A stretch of DNA of 64,000 nt from Psychromarinibacter halotolerans. GTDB lineage: Bacteria > Pseudomonadota > Alphaproteobacteria > Rhodobacterales > Rhodobacteraceae. Under the pieces are notes generated by a model. The model ran no database searches, was not told the origin of the DNA, and saw nothing but the letters and a program-made list of their open reading frames with translations. The stretch covers positions 1-64,000 of the forward strand of contig NZ_JARGYD010000013.1 of NCBI RefSeq assembly GCF_029168315.1. Reading direction: 5' to 3'. Of the stretch, positions 8,059 through 17,640 are shown piece after piece. Every line of letters starts with the position of its first letter. Within the stretch, counting starts at the first letter, position 1. The position numbers and the translations under genes were made by a program.

Positions 8059-9885
8059 ATGTTCCAGACCTTCGACACCACCAGTTCCCCCGAACAGGGC
8101 CCGCCCCGTCTGGCCGCCCTGCGCCAAGAGATCGCGGCAGAGGGCCTGGACGGGTTCATCGTGCCGCTGGCCGACCAGCATCAGGGCGAATACGTCGCCG
8201 CCTGCGACAAGCGGCTGGAATGGCTGACCGGCTTCACCGGCTCGGCGGGGTTCTGCGTCGCACTTGCCGACCGCGCCGGTGTCTTCGTCGACGGCCGTTA
8301 CCGGGTGCAGGTCAAGGCGCAGATCGCACCGGATTTCACGCCCGTCGACTGGCCCGAGACCAAGCTGGGCGACTGGCTTGCCGCGTCGCTGCCCGACGGT
8401 GGCCGCGTCGGGTTCGACCCGTGGCTGCATACGCTGGGCGAGATCGAGGCGGTCGAGGCTCGGCTGAAGGGCACCGGGATCGAGCTGGTGGAAAGCGACA
8501 ACCTTGTGGACCGCATCTGGCCCGACCGCCCCGACCGCCCGTGCAAACCGGTAACGCGCTATCCCGACGACATGGCGGGCGAAACGGACGCCGAAAAGCG
8601 CGGCAGGCTGGCCGCCGCCCTGCGCGAGGCGGGGCAGCAGGCCGCCGTGCTGACGCTGCCGGACTCGATCTGCTGGCTACTGAACGTGCGCGGCTCGGAC
8701 ATCCCCCGCAACCCGGTGGTGCAGGCTTTCGCCATCCTGCACGACGATGGCAAGGTGCAGATCTTCTCGGACGAGACGAAGTTCCGCGTGCTGGCCGAGG
8801 CACAGGCCGACGACGATGCGATCGACATCGCCCCGTGGGACGCGTTCGAACCCGTCCTGACCCAACTGGACGGCCCGGTGCGCGTCGACAAGTCCACCGC
8901 GCCGCTGGCGGTCACCCGGGCGCTGCAGTCGGCGGACATCACGATCGCCCTTGCGGACGATCCCTGCATCCTGCCCAAGGCGTGCAAGAACCCGATCGAA
9001 CTGACCTCGGCCCGCGCCGCGCACCTGCGCGATGCCGCGGCGATGTGCGAGTTCCTCGCGTGGCTCGACGCCGAGGCAGCGAAGCTGGTGGGCGGGACTG
9101 GCGACGGCCTGACCGAAACGCAGGTGGTGCAGGCGCTGGAAGGCTACCGGCGCGCGACCAACGCCCTGCAAGAGATCAGCTTCGACACGATCTGCGGGTC
9201 GGGCCCCAACGGCGCCATCGTGCATTACCGCGTGACCGAACAGACGGACCGCGCGCTGGCGGCGGGCGAGTTGCTGCTGGTCGACAGCGGCGGCCAGTAC
9301 CTTGACGGCACCACGGACATCACCCGTACCGTTGCCATCGGCACGCCCACCGACGAACAGCGCGCCTGCTTCACGCGGGTGCTGAAAGGCATGATCGCGA
9401 TTTCGCAGGCCCGCTGGCCCAAGGGCCGCTCGGGGCACGATCTGGACGCGCTGGCCCGCATCGCACTGTGGCGCGCCGGGCTGGACTATGACCACGGCAC
9501 CGGCCACGGCGTCGGCCAGTACCTGTCGGTGCACGAAGGCCCCGCCCGGCTAAGCCGCGTGTCCGACATCGCCCTGCAACCGGGCATGGTCCTGTCGAAC
9601 GAACCGGGCTATTACCGCGAGGGCGCCTTCGGCATCCGGATCGAGAACCTGATCGCCGTGCAAGAGGCCCCGGCCCTGCCCGGCGGCGACGCCCATCGCG
9701 CGATGCTGGACTTCGAGACGCTGACCTATGTCCCCATCGACCTGTCGCTGGTCGACGCCGATCTTCTGGACCGCGACGAACGCGACTGGCTGAACGCCTA
9801 CCACGCGGAATGCCATGCGCGGCTGGCGGACAGGGTGTCGGACACGGCGGCGGACTGGCTGGCCCGGGCGACCAAAGCGATTTGA
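8059..9885 (+). CDS. Aminopeptidase P family (Xaa-Pro) metallopeptidase
   Basis: 608 residues, the long three-domain M24B form. Two creatinase-like N-terminal domains precede a pita-bread catalytic domain. The binuclear metal ligands are visible: two Asp in LLLVDSGGQYLDGTTDITR, His in GTGHGVGQYLSVHEGP, Glu in SNEPGYY and Glu in IRIENLI. It releases N-terminal residues that precede proline. There is no signal peptide, so it should be cytosolic. It stands alone; the 160 bp upstream of it show nothing I recognise. Confidence 0.93.
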   Translation: MFQTFDTTSSPEQGPPRLAALRQEIAAEGLDGFIVPLADQHQGEYVAACDKRLEWLTGFTGSAGFCVALADRAGVFVDGRYRVQVKAQIAPDFTPVDWPETKLGDWLAASLPDGGRVGFDPWLHTLGEIEAVEARLKGTGIELVESDNLVDRIWPDRPDRPCKPVTRYPDDMAGETDAEKRGRLAAALREAGQQAAVLTLPDSICWLLNVRGSDIPRNPVVQAFAILHDDGKVQIFSDETKFRVLAEAQADDDAIDIAPWDAFEPVLTQLDGPVRVDKSTAPLAVTRALQSADITIALADDPCILPKACKNPIELTSARAAHLRDAAAMCEFLAWLDAEAAKLVGGTGDGLTETQVVQALEGYRRATNALQEISFDTICGSGPNGAIVHYRVTEQTDRALAAGELLLVDSGGQYLDGTTDITRTVAIGTPTDEQRACFTRVLKGMIAISQARWPKGRSGHDLDALARIALWRAGLDYDHGTGHGVGQYLSVHEGPARLSRVSDIALQPGMVLSNEPGYYREGAFGIRIENLIAVQEAPALPGGDAHRAMLDFETLTYVPIDLSLVDADLLDRDERDWLNAYHAECHARLADRVSDTAADWLARATKAI

Positions 9886-9949
9886 GATGTTGTTGTTACC
9901 GGAGCGGTGCTACAACCGCCCGAACATAAGACGCAGGGGACGGACGAAC

Positions 9950-10291
9950 ATGACAAGCCACATCAAGACCCGCCGCGCGACGGGCACCTGGGTGGTCCGC
10001 GCAGGCGGCGCGGTCCTTGGCGAAAGCGCCAACGCGGTGGAACTGACCGAGGGCGACTATCCCGCGGTGATCTACTTCCCGCGCGAAGATCTTGCGATGG
10101 CGTTCCTCGACCCGTCCGAGACCCGGTCGACCTGCCCCTACAAGGGCGACGCGACCTACTACACCATCCAAGCCAAAAGCGGCCCGATCCCGGACGCGGC
10201 ATGGAGCTACGAAACCCCGAAAGAGGGTCTTGAGGCGATTGCCGGTCACCTTGCCTTCTACACCGACCGGGTGGCGGTCGAGCAGCTTTAA
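9950..10291 (+). CDS. DUF427 domain-containing protein
   Basis: 113 residues, a single DUF427 domain with the characteristic TGTWVVRAGGAVLGES, YPAVIYFPREDL and STCPYKGDATYYTI segments. The biochemical role is unknown; the fold is a small beta-barrel-like domain often fused to or located near redox enzymes. I chose the ATG at 9950, where family similarity begins. The gene is followed immediately by a Rhodobacterales intergenic repeat and then the convergent ribD. Confidence 0.9.
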   Translation: MTSHIKTRRATGTWVVRAGGAVLGESANAVELTEGDYPAVIYFPREDLAMAFLDPSETRSTCPYKGDATYYTIQAKSGPIPDAAWSYETPKEGLEAIAGHLAFYTDRVAVEQL

Positions 10292-10310
10292 AGCTGCGAT
10301 GACCGGGAAG

Positions 10311-10377
10311 AACGGGGGCGCTGCCCCCTCTGCGCCTGCGGCGCATTCACCCCCGGGATATTTCTGGACAGAAGAAG
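10311..10377 (+). repeat. Rhodobacterales dispersed intergenic element, copy 1
   Basis: A GC-rich hairpin-forming stretch, followed by CCCCCGGGATATTT, then CTGGACAGAAGAAG. The same core appears inverted at 13659-13710. It lies between the convergent DUF427 and ribD genes, so it may also act as a terminator or mRNA 3' end. Confidence 0.75.
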
Positions 10378-10399
10378 ACCGGGCGCGGGGCAAAGCTTA

Positions 10400-11497
10400 T
10401 CAGGCCCGGCGCTCCCAGACGTGCATAGCGTCGGGGCCGACCTGACGCGTCTGCGCCAGCACGAAACGGGGTGCGTCGGCCAGCCGGTCGACCCCCATCG
10501 CACCAAGCGCCGGGCGGCCCTCGGCCCCAAGCGCCAGCCCGGCCTGAAAGGTCACAAGCCGGTCGACAAGGTCGCCGGCCAGCAACGAGGCCGCCAGCGC
10601 GCCGCCGCCCTCGCAGAAGACGCGGGTGATCCCGGCCTCGGCCAGCGCATCCAGCGCCGCCGCCGGGTCGATCTGCCGGGCGCGGCCCGTGTCCAGCGGG
10701 ATCAGGCGCGCGCCCAGCCCCTCCCAAGCCGCCGTCAGGTCGGGGCTGGCGTCGCCGCCGTGGCACAGCCAGACCGGCACCTCGCGCGCGGTGCGGGCCA
10801 GCCGCCCGTCCAGAGGCAGGTCGAGATGGCGCGACCAGACCACCCGCACCGGCTGGCGCACCGGGCCGAAGCCCCGCACGGTCAGGTCCGGATCGTCGGT
10901 GCGCGCCGTACCGCCGCCCACAAGCACTGCGTCGTGTTCAAGCCGCATCCCGTGAACCAGCCGCCGCGCGGCGGGCCCGGTGATCCAGCGGCTTTCCCCG
11001 GTCGCCGTGGCGATCCGCCCGTCCAGCGAGGTGGCCAGCTTCAGCGTCAGCAGCGGCCTGCCGCGCCGGACCCGGTGAAGGAACCCCGCCTGCTGGCGCT
11101 GTGCCTCGGTGCGCATCACGTCTGTTGTCACCGCGATCCCCGCCGCCCGCAGGCGCGCGATGCCGCCGCCGTCGACACGCGGGTCCGGGTCCTGCAGCGC
11201 CACCACCACGCGGGTCACGCCCGCGGCGATCAGCGCGTCGGCGCAGGGCGGCGTCTGTCCGTGGTGGGCGCAGGGTTCAAGGGTGACGTAAGCGGTGGCG
11301 CCACGCGCCGCCGGACCGGCCGCAGCCAGCGCCATCGCCTCGGCATGGGGGCGGCCGCCCGGCTGGGTCCAGCCGCGCGCGATCACCCGCCCCTCTTTCA
11401 CCAGCACGCAGCCGACGGCGGGGTTGGGCCATGTGTTGCCAAGCCCCCGCGCCGCCAGCGACAGCGCGTGGCGCATGTGCCGAAGGTCGTCGCTCAT
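10400..11497 (-). CDS. ribD: Bifunctional riboflavin deaminase/reductase RibD
   Basis: 365 residues. The N-terminal zinc deaminase domain has the HAEAMAL and LEPCAHHGQTPPC zinc motifs. The C-terminal reductase domain begins around LLTLKLATSLDGRIA and carries the VLVGGGTARTDDPDLTVR and CEGGGALAASLL motifs. It performs the second and third steps of riboflavin synthesis. It lies 29 bp downstream of nrdR on the same strand, the usual alphaproteobacterial nrdR-ribD arrangement. No FMN riboswitch is visible upstream. Confidence 0.96.
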   Translation of the reverse strand: MSDDLRHMRHALSLAARGLGNTWPNPAVGCVLVKEGRVIARGWTQPGGRPHAEAMALAAAGPAARGATAYVTLEPCAHHGQTPPCADALIAAGVTRVVVALQDPDPRVDGGGIARLRAAGIAVTTDVMRTEAQRQQAGFLHRVRRGRPLLTLKLATSLDGRIATATGESRWITGPAARRLVHGMRLEHDAVLVGGGTARTDDPDLTVRGFGPVRQPVRVVWSRHLDLPLDGRLARTAREVPVWLCHGGDASPDLTAAWEGLGARLIPLDTGRARQIDPAAALDALAEAGITRVFCEGGGALAASLLAGDLVDRLVTFQAGLALGAEGRPALGAMGVDRLADAPRFVLAQTRQVGPDAMHVWERRA

Positions 11498-11526
11498 ACG
11501 TTTCTCACCGCCCCTCAGGCCGGCGG

Positions 11527-11997
11527 TCAGACCGCATCGGGCGGCAGGTGCGGACGCAGTTCGCTGACGAAATCCTCGAAGTCGTCGGCCGCCTGGAAGT
11601 TCTTGTAGACGCTTGCGAACCGCACGTAGGCCACGGTGTCGATCCGTGCGAGGCTTTCCATCACGATCTCGCCGATGGTCTTGGACGGGATGTCCGTCTC
11701 GCCCATCGATTCAAGCCGCCGGACGATGCCGGAAATCATCTGGTCGATCCGTTCCGGTTCCACCGGGCGCTTCTGCATCGAGATGCGGATCGAGCGTTCC
11801 AGCTTGTCGCGGTCGAAATCCTCGCGGCGGCCGTTGGACTTGATCACCACAAGGTCGCGCAGCTGCACCCGCTCGTAGGTCGTGAACCGTCCGCCGCAGG
11901 CAGGGCAGAACCGACGCCGCCGGATCGCCACATGGTCCTCGGCCGGGCGCGAGTCCTTCACCTGAGTGTCGATATTTCCGCAAAACGGACAGCGCAT
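11527..11997 (-). CDS. nrdR: Transcriptional repressor NrdR
   Basis: 156 residues. A zinc ribbon with C3/C6 and C31/C34 is followed by an ATP-cone domain. NrdR represses ribonucleotide reductase genes according to the ATP/dATP balance. The sequence is near-canonical (MRCPFCGN, RRRRFCPACGGRFTTYE). It heads a probable nrdR-ribD operon. A perfect DnaA-box sequence lies 28-36 bases upstream of its start. Confidence 0.97.
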   Translation of the reverse strand: MRCPFCGNIDTQVKDSRPAEDHVAIRRRRFCPACGGRFTTYERVQLRDLVVIKSNGRREDFDRDKLERSIRISMQKRPVEPERIDQMISGIVRRLESMGETDIPSKTIGEIVMESLARIDTVAYVRFASVYKNFQAADDFEDFVSELRPHLPPDAV

Positions 11998-12024
11998 GGC
12001 CTCTCCATTGATCCCAGTCCCCGG

Positions 12025-12033
12025 TTATCCACA
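12025..12033 (+). promoter_or_regulatory. Single consensus DnaA box upstream of nrdR
   Basis: TTATCCACA, the exact high-affinity DnaA box, in the nrdR promoter region. There is only one box and no AT-rich unwinding element, so it is not an origin. Regulatory use is possible but unproven. Confidence 0.4.
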
Positions 12034-12088
12034 GCGACTATAGGGGACCACCGAGGGGTTGGGTAGCCCCCGAAACCGGCCACCGGAT

Positions 12089-13102
12089 TTAGCGAGGCAT
12101 GTGTTGCCGCTGGGTTGCTTGCAGCCTGTCCGCCATCTCTGACAGCGGCGCATCAAGGAACTGCTGGTAGGTCATCCGCAGGCTTGGAACCGGCTGACCG
12201 GCGATCCGCGCGCGCCAAGTCTCAAGGAACAAGGGCGCGAAATCGAACCGTCCGCGCAGGATGCGCTCGCGCTCGGCCTCCATCCGGTCCGGCGTCAGCT
12301 CGGACCAGTCGGTCAGCCGCACGACGGGCAGATCGGTGAACAGATCGCGGATCGGCAGATCCTCGACCACGGGAACCGAGCCAAGGATCAGCGCCTCCCA
12401 TGTGCGGTGGCAGTCCATGCCACGGCCGCGCGGCGACAGGGTGAAGAAATGCTCGGTCGTGGCCCGCCACGTCTCGGCCCGTGGCAGCGGCGTCGTCTGC
12501 CAGTGAAGCGTGGCGGGATCCAGCCGCGCCTTCATCGCTTCGCGGGCGCTGTTGCCGGTGACGAACTGCCAGTTGGAATAGCCCGTCAGCGCGCGCTGCG
12601 CCAACGGACGCCCGGCCAGACGGATGGCGTCCAGCTCGGCCTCCTGCACCGACGGCGTCGCGGGCGGACCCCAGCCGGGTTTCCGGCCGACCGACAGGGT
12701 GTGATAGTCCAGCCCCAGCGGCACCACCGACATCCGGGCATGGTCCATCGCAAGGTTCTGGGCGTGCCAGTGGCGAAAGCCGGGGTGATACAGCACCGCC
12801 TCCAGCACCTCTTTGCGGATCTGGCCGGGCCGGATGTCCGCGACGCTGTTGCCCGTGACAAGGGTAAAGGCCCCCGTGACGCGCGGCAGAACGCGGGCTG
12901 CGAACCGCTCCAGCAATTCGGGCTGCAGATAGATCGCATCGCCCGGCCGATGCCGGCTGAGAATATCGCGCGGCAACACCGGCATCCGCCCCGGACGCGG
13001 CACGCCCCGCGCCGCGATCCCCTTCAGCAGGCCGAAGTTCGACACGAACCGGCACGCTGTCTCGTCGCCGCTGTAGGTACCGTTGAAACTTGCCCCGGTC
13101 AT
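12089..13102 (-). CDS. Exostosin-like glycosyltransferase
   Basis: 337 residues. The C-terminal half has the pattern HFFTLSPRGRGMDCHRTWEA followed by LILGSVPVVEDLPIRDLF, which resembles the nucleotide-sugar region of exostosin/GT47-like transferases. There is no signal peptide or membrane segment. Donor and acceptor are unknown. The start is set by an ATGA overlap with the stop of the upstream YjbQ gene (ATG at 13102, TGA at 13101-13099); a longer frame to 13183 reads inside YjbQ. Translation is probably coupled. Confidence 0.65.
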   Translation of the reverse strand: MTGASFNGTYSGDETACRFVSNFGLLKGIAARGVPRPGRMPVLPRDILSRHRPGDAIYLQPELLERFAARVLPRVTGAFTLVTGNSVADIRPGQIRKEVLEAVLYHPGFRHWHAQNLAMDHARMSVVPLGLDYHTLSVGRKPGWGPPATPSVQEAELDAIRLAGRPLAQRALTGYSNWQFVTGNSAREAMKARLDPATLHWQTTPLPRAETWRATTEHFFTLSPRGRGMDCHRTWEALILGSVPVVEDLPIRDLFTDLPVVRLTDWSELTPDRMEAERERILRGRFDFAPLFLETWRARIAGQPVPSLRMTYQQFLDAPLSEMADRLQATQRQHMPR

Positions 13103-13527
13103 TGCGCGGACGCCACCAGCATCGCCGCCACCTCGCGGCGGTGCGGCCGCGCGCGGTGCTCGACCAGATAGATCCCCTGCCACGTGCCCAGCACCATGCG
13201 CCCGTCGATCACCGGGATCTGCAGGCTGACCGGCAGCACCGACGCCTTCAGATGCGCCGGCATGTCGTCGGGACCTTCGAACACGTGGGTCAGGTAGGAC
13301 ATCGACGGATCGTCCGCGTCAGGGATCAGCCGCTGCAACCACGCCAGCAGGTCGGTCTGCACATCGGGGTCGGCGTTCTCCTGCACCAGCAGCGAACAAC
13401 TGGTGTGGCGCACGAACAGCGTCAGCACGCCGGTCGGCGCGCCGCCCTCGGTCAGCCAGCCCGCGATCTCGCGGGTGAACTCGTACAGGCCCGCCCCGCG
13501 GGTCTCGATCCGGAAACTACTGTGCAC
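13099..13527 (-). CDS. YjbQ family (UPF0047) protein
   Basis: 142 residues, covering the whole YjbQ/UPF0047 domain. The family is annotated as secondary thiamine-phosphate synthase because some members rescue thiE mutants; the natural role is unsettled. Conserved signatures are present: FVRHTSCSLLVQENADPDVQ near residue 44 and the C-terminal GTWQGIYLVEHR with the histidine cluster. It forms a two-gene unit with the downstream exostosin-like gene through a 4-bp overlap. Confidence 0.92.
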   Translation of the reverse strand: MHSSFRIETRGAGLYEFTREIAGWLTEGGAPTGVLTLFVRHTSCSLLVQENADPDVQTDLLAWLQRLIPDADDPSMSYLTHVFEGPDDMPAHLKASVLPVSLQIPVIDGRMVLGTWQGIYLVEHRARPHRREVAAMLVASAQ

Positions 13528-13658
13528 GCACCCAATCCTTCCAACGGGCGGATCATCGGGCCGTTCGTCCGGCTTTGCAACGGGCGGCGCGCGTGACGTT
13601 GGTGCCGGGACGATCCGCTTTCCTCGCGCCGCCCGCGCCTTACCTGTGCCGTTCCAAC

Positions 13659-13710
13659 CTTCTTCTGTCCGGAAATATCCCGGGGGGAGGCCGAAGGCCG
13701 GGGGGCAGAG
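13659..13710 (-). repeat. Rhodobacterales dispersed intergenic element, copy 2
   Basis: On the minus strand this reads CCCCCCGGGATATTT then CCGGACAGAAGAAG, preceded by a CGGCCTTCGG hairpin. The core matches copy 1 at 10.3 kb, in inverted orientation. It lies in the divergent spacer between yjbQ and the SDR gene. Confidence 0.75.
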
Positions 13711-13742
13711 CCCCCTGCCACGTCAGACACAGGAGCAGCGAC

Positions 13743-14417
13743 ATGACAGCGAAGACCCTTTTCATCACCGGCGCCTCCAGCGGGATCGGCGCTGAAACCG
13801 CGCGCGCGGCCGTGGCGGCGGGCTGGAACGTCGGGCTGTTCGCCCGATCCAAGGACAAGATCACCGCGCTGGCCGACGAACTGGGCGACGCCGCACTTCC
13901 GCTGGCCGGAGACGCCTCGGACCTCGGCGCGCAAGAGGCCGCGCTGTCGCAACTGGCGCAGCACTACGGCTCGGTCGACGCGGCGTTCGCCAATGCGGGC
14001 ACCGGGCTGGACACGCCGGGCATCCTCGAAGGAGACCCGGCAGAGTGGCAGGCGATGATCGACCTCAACTGCATGGGCGTCCTTTACACCGCCCGCGCCG
14101 CCTATCCGCATCTGAAGGACAGCAAGGGGCACCTGCTGATGACCGGCTCTGCCGCCGGACGCAGCCATATCGCCGGGTCGATCTATGGCGCGACCAAATG
14201 GTTCGTCCACGGGCTGGCCGGCAACCTTGCCGAGGACATGCGCGGCTGGGGCGGTCGGTGCACCGTGATCGCGCCCGGCATGGTCGATACGCCGTTCTTC
14301 TCGGAACCGAAGTCGGACAAGCTTCACCCGTCGGATATCGCGGACGCGGTGATCCACGCGCTGTCGGCGGACCCGCGCGCGACCGTGCGCGAGATCTTCG
14401 TGATGCCCAGCTACTAG
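13743..14417 (+). CDS. SDR family NAD(P)-dependent oxidoreductase
   Basis: 224 residues. A classical short-chain dehydrogenase with the cofactor motif TGASSGIG near residues 9-16, NAG at FANAG, a catalytic serine in TGSAAGRSH, and an active-site YGATK (Tyr-x-x-x-Lys). It lacks the usual longer C-terminal substrate loop, so it is on the short side. The substrate is unknown. The ATG at 13743 has AGGAG about 9 bases upstream; the frame extends upstream through the intergenic repeat but is not coding-like there. Confidence 0.9.
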   Translation: MTAKTLFITGASSGIGAETARAAVAAGWNVGLFARSKDKITALADELGDAALPLAGDASDLGAQEAALSQLAQHYGSVDAAFANAGTGLDTPGILEGDPAEWQAMIDLNCMGVLYTARAAYPHLKDSKGHLLMTGSAAGRSHIAGSIYGATKWFVHGLAGNLAEDMRGWGGRCTVIAPGMVDTPFFSEPKSDKLHPSDIADAVIHALSADPRATVREIFVMPSY

Positions 14418-14495
14418 GGCGCCAGCCGCCCTTGATCGCGGATCAGCGGCGGCGGCGGAACGATGCCACGCGCGGCACAGGCCAGCGCGACCGGG

Positions 14496-14975
14496 TCAGC
14501 CAAGCTGACCGGGTCCGCCAAGCGCGTAGCCGCCCGGCAGGAAGCGCGCGCGCAGGGCGGTGTCCGGCACCATGCAACTGTCGTGACGCCCGAACAGGCG
14601 ATAGCGGTTGCGCGCGATCACGTTGTAGACGGAGACTTTAAGCCACCCCGGCAGCCATGCCGCGACGCCCAGCACCGGCCAAGGCGCAGGCAGCGCCCGC
14701 ATCGCCGCGGCGAAAGCGTCGACCTTGCGGTAGATCCGGCCGTCCACGATCACAAGGTTCGTCTCGAAGAAATCGGTCGGCAGACCCAGCGCCGCGTACA
14801 GCGCCTGCCCCAGGTCAGACTGGGCCGTCGCGTAGCGGAACCGCCCTGCCCGGTCGCGTTTCAGCATGAAGCGGAAAAACCCGGAACAAAGGACGCATTC
14901 GCCGTCGAACACAATCGCGTCGCGCCCCTCGATCCGGGCACGCAAATCGGGGGGCAAATCGGCGACGGGGGTCAT
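14496..14975 (-). CDS. DCC family thiol-disulfide oxidoreductase (DUF393)
   Basis: 159 residues. The defining DxxCxxC motif is present as FDGECVLCSGF, and the family's C-terminal YRLFGRHDSC segment is intact. Members are thought to be thioredoxin-like proteins; the substrate is unknown. It is co-directional with the HlyU-like gene, 10 bp upstream. Between its stop and the SDR stop lies a short spacer containing a near-direct repeat, GACCGGGTCAGCCAAGC / GACCGGGTCCGCCAAGC, that crosses the stop codon. Confidence 0.88.
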   Translation of the reverse strand: MTPVADLPPDLRARIEGRDAIVFDGECVLCSGFFRFMLKRDRAGRFRYATAQSDLGQALYAALGLPTDFFETNLVIVDGRIYRKVDAFAAAMRALPAPWPVLGVAAWLPGWLKVSVYNVIARNRYRLFGRHDSCMVPDTALRARFLPGGYALGGPGQLG

Positions 14976-14985
14976 CGCCGCGCGG

Positions 14986-15255
14986 TCAGGTGAAAATCCG
15001 GTCGCCCTGCTCGTCGATCATCTGCCGCGCCTTGGCGGCGGACACGTCACGGGCCGTCTGCTCGTCCTCGATGGTGTCGGCGCGGACCAGCTTGTGAACC
15101 TTGCCGTCCTTCTCGATCCGCGCGGCAACGCGCCAGCGCGGGCCTTCCGGGATGGGCTCGGGGTAGATTGCGAAACCGTTGTGATCTTCGGGCTGGGCCT
15201 GCGCCGCGGGGGCATTGCCGCCGCCGCCACCGAACAGGCGGGAAAGTAGGGACAT
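14986..15255 (-). CDS. HlyU family protein
   Basis: 89 residues, a single HlyU domain (PEDHNGFAIYPEPIPEGPRW, then KLVRADTIEDEQTARDVSAA) after a Gly-rich N-terminus. The Vibrio protein of this name from this Pfam family was labelled a haemolysin activator, but these short alphaproteobacterial members have no demonstrated regulatory role. It lies just upstream of, and probably co-transcribed with, the DCC protein. Confidence 0.88.
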   Translation of the reverse strand: MSLLSRLFGGGGGNAPAAQAQPEDHNGFAIYPEPIPEGPRWRVAARIEKDGKVHKLVRADTIEDEQTARDVSAAKARQMIDEQGDRIFT

Positions 15256-15324
15256 CGGGAACTCCTGTTGCGGAACGAGTTTCGCACCGCGCGGTGGGCA
15301 GGGTCAAGCGATGGGGGGTGGGTG

Positions 15325-15348
15325 GGATGGGGTGGAACCCCATCCTAC
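15325..15348. repeat. REP-like palindrome a
   Basis: Stem GGATGGGGT / ACCCCATCC around a 3-base loop, followed by TAC. First of three clustered members of the GATGGGKT family between hlyU and rpoD. Confidence 0.75.
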
Positions 15349-15373
15349 GGGCGGTTGCGCTGGCGGGGTGGCG

Positions 15374-15396
15374 GATGGGGTACAACCCCATCTTAC
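15374..15396. repeat. REP-like palindrome b
   Basis: Stem GATGGGGT / ACCCCATC around ACA, followed by TTAC. Second member of the cluster, about 49 bp from the first. Confidence 0.75.
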
Positions 15397-15410
15397 GGGC
15401 CGACGCCGTT

Positions 15411-15436
15411 GTAGGATGGGGTTTCACCCCATCTAC
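15411..15436. repeat. REP-like palindrome c
   Basis: GTAG, stem GATGGGGT / ACCCCATC around TTC, then TAC. The most complete copy in this cluster, with both outer flanks. Confidence 0.8.
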
Positions 15437-15489
15437 CCACACCTTGAAATCCGCCCACACCTCGAAATCTACCCACACCCCGAAACGAA
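15436..15489. repeat. Three 18-bp tandem repeats
   Basis: CCCACAC plus (C)TTGAAAT-like units begin at 15436, 15454 and 15472 with an exact 18-bp period and a few substitutions. They lie directly against the rpoD terminator. Confidence 0.7.
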
Positions 15490-15512
15490 AAACGCCCCCG
15501 TCTCCGGGGGCG
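15484..15512 (-). terminator. Rho-independent terminator of rpoD
   Basis: Minus-strand stem CGCCCCCG / CGGGGGCG (15493-15512), followed by TTTTTCGTTT. It lies 22 bases past the rpoD stop. Confidence 0.9.
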
Positions 15513-15533
15513 ATTTCCAAATTTCAGGGGCCG

Positions 15534-17522
<1,989 letters not shown>

Positions 17523-17549
17523 TGGCACTCCTTCCAAAAGCGGCAGCGT

Positions 17550-17638
17550 GATTCGCGCCATTTTACCGAATCACACAAGGCGAATCACTGATTCGCGCCA
17601 ATTTATCCTGTTTCCTTTACCGATTCGTCACCGAATCG
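17550..17638. promoter_or_regulatory. GANTC (CcrM-site) cluster upstream of rpoD
   Basis: Six GANTC sites at 17550, 17568, 17582, 17590, 17622 and 17633, arranged in two palindromes (17580-17596 and 17621-17638) and a repeated GATTCGCGCCA (17550 and 17590). GANTC is the CcrM methylation site in alphaproteobacteria. The 3' hairpin at 17621-17638 sits right after the dnaG stop. Confidence 0.6.
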
Positions 17639-17640
17639 TC

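Noticed and set aside
12025..12033. Replication origin at the DnaA box
   Set aside because: There is only one box and no AT-rich region or replication-gene context.
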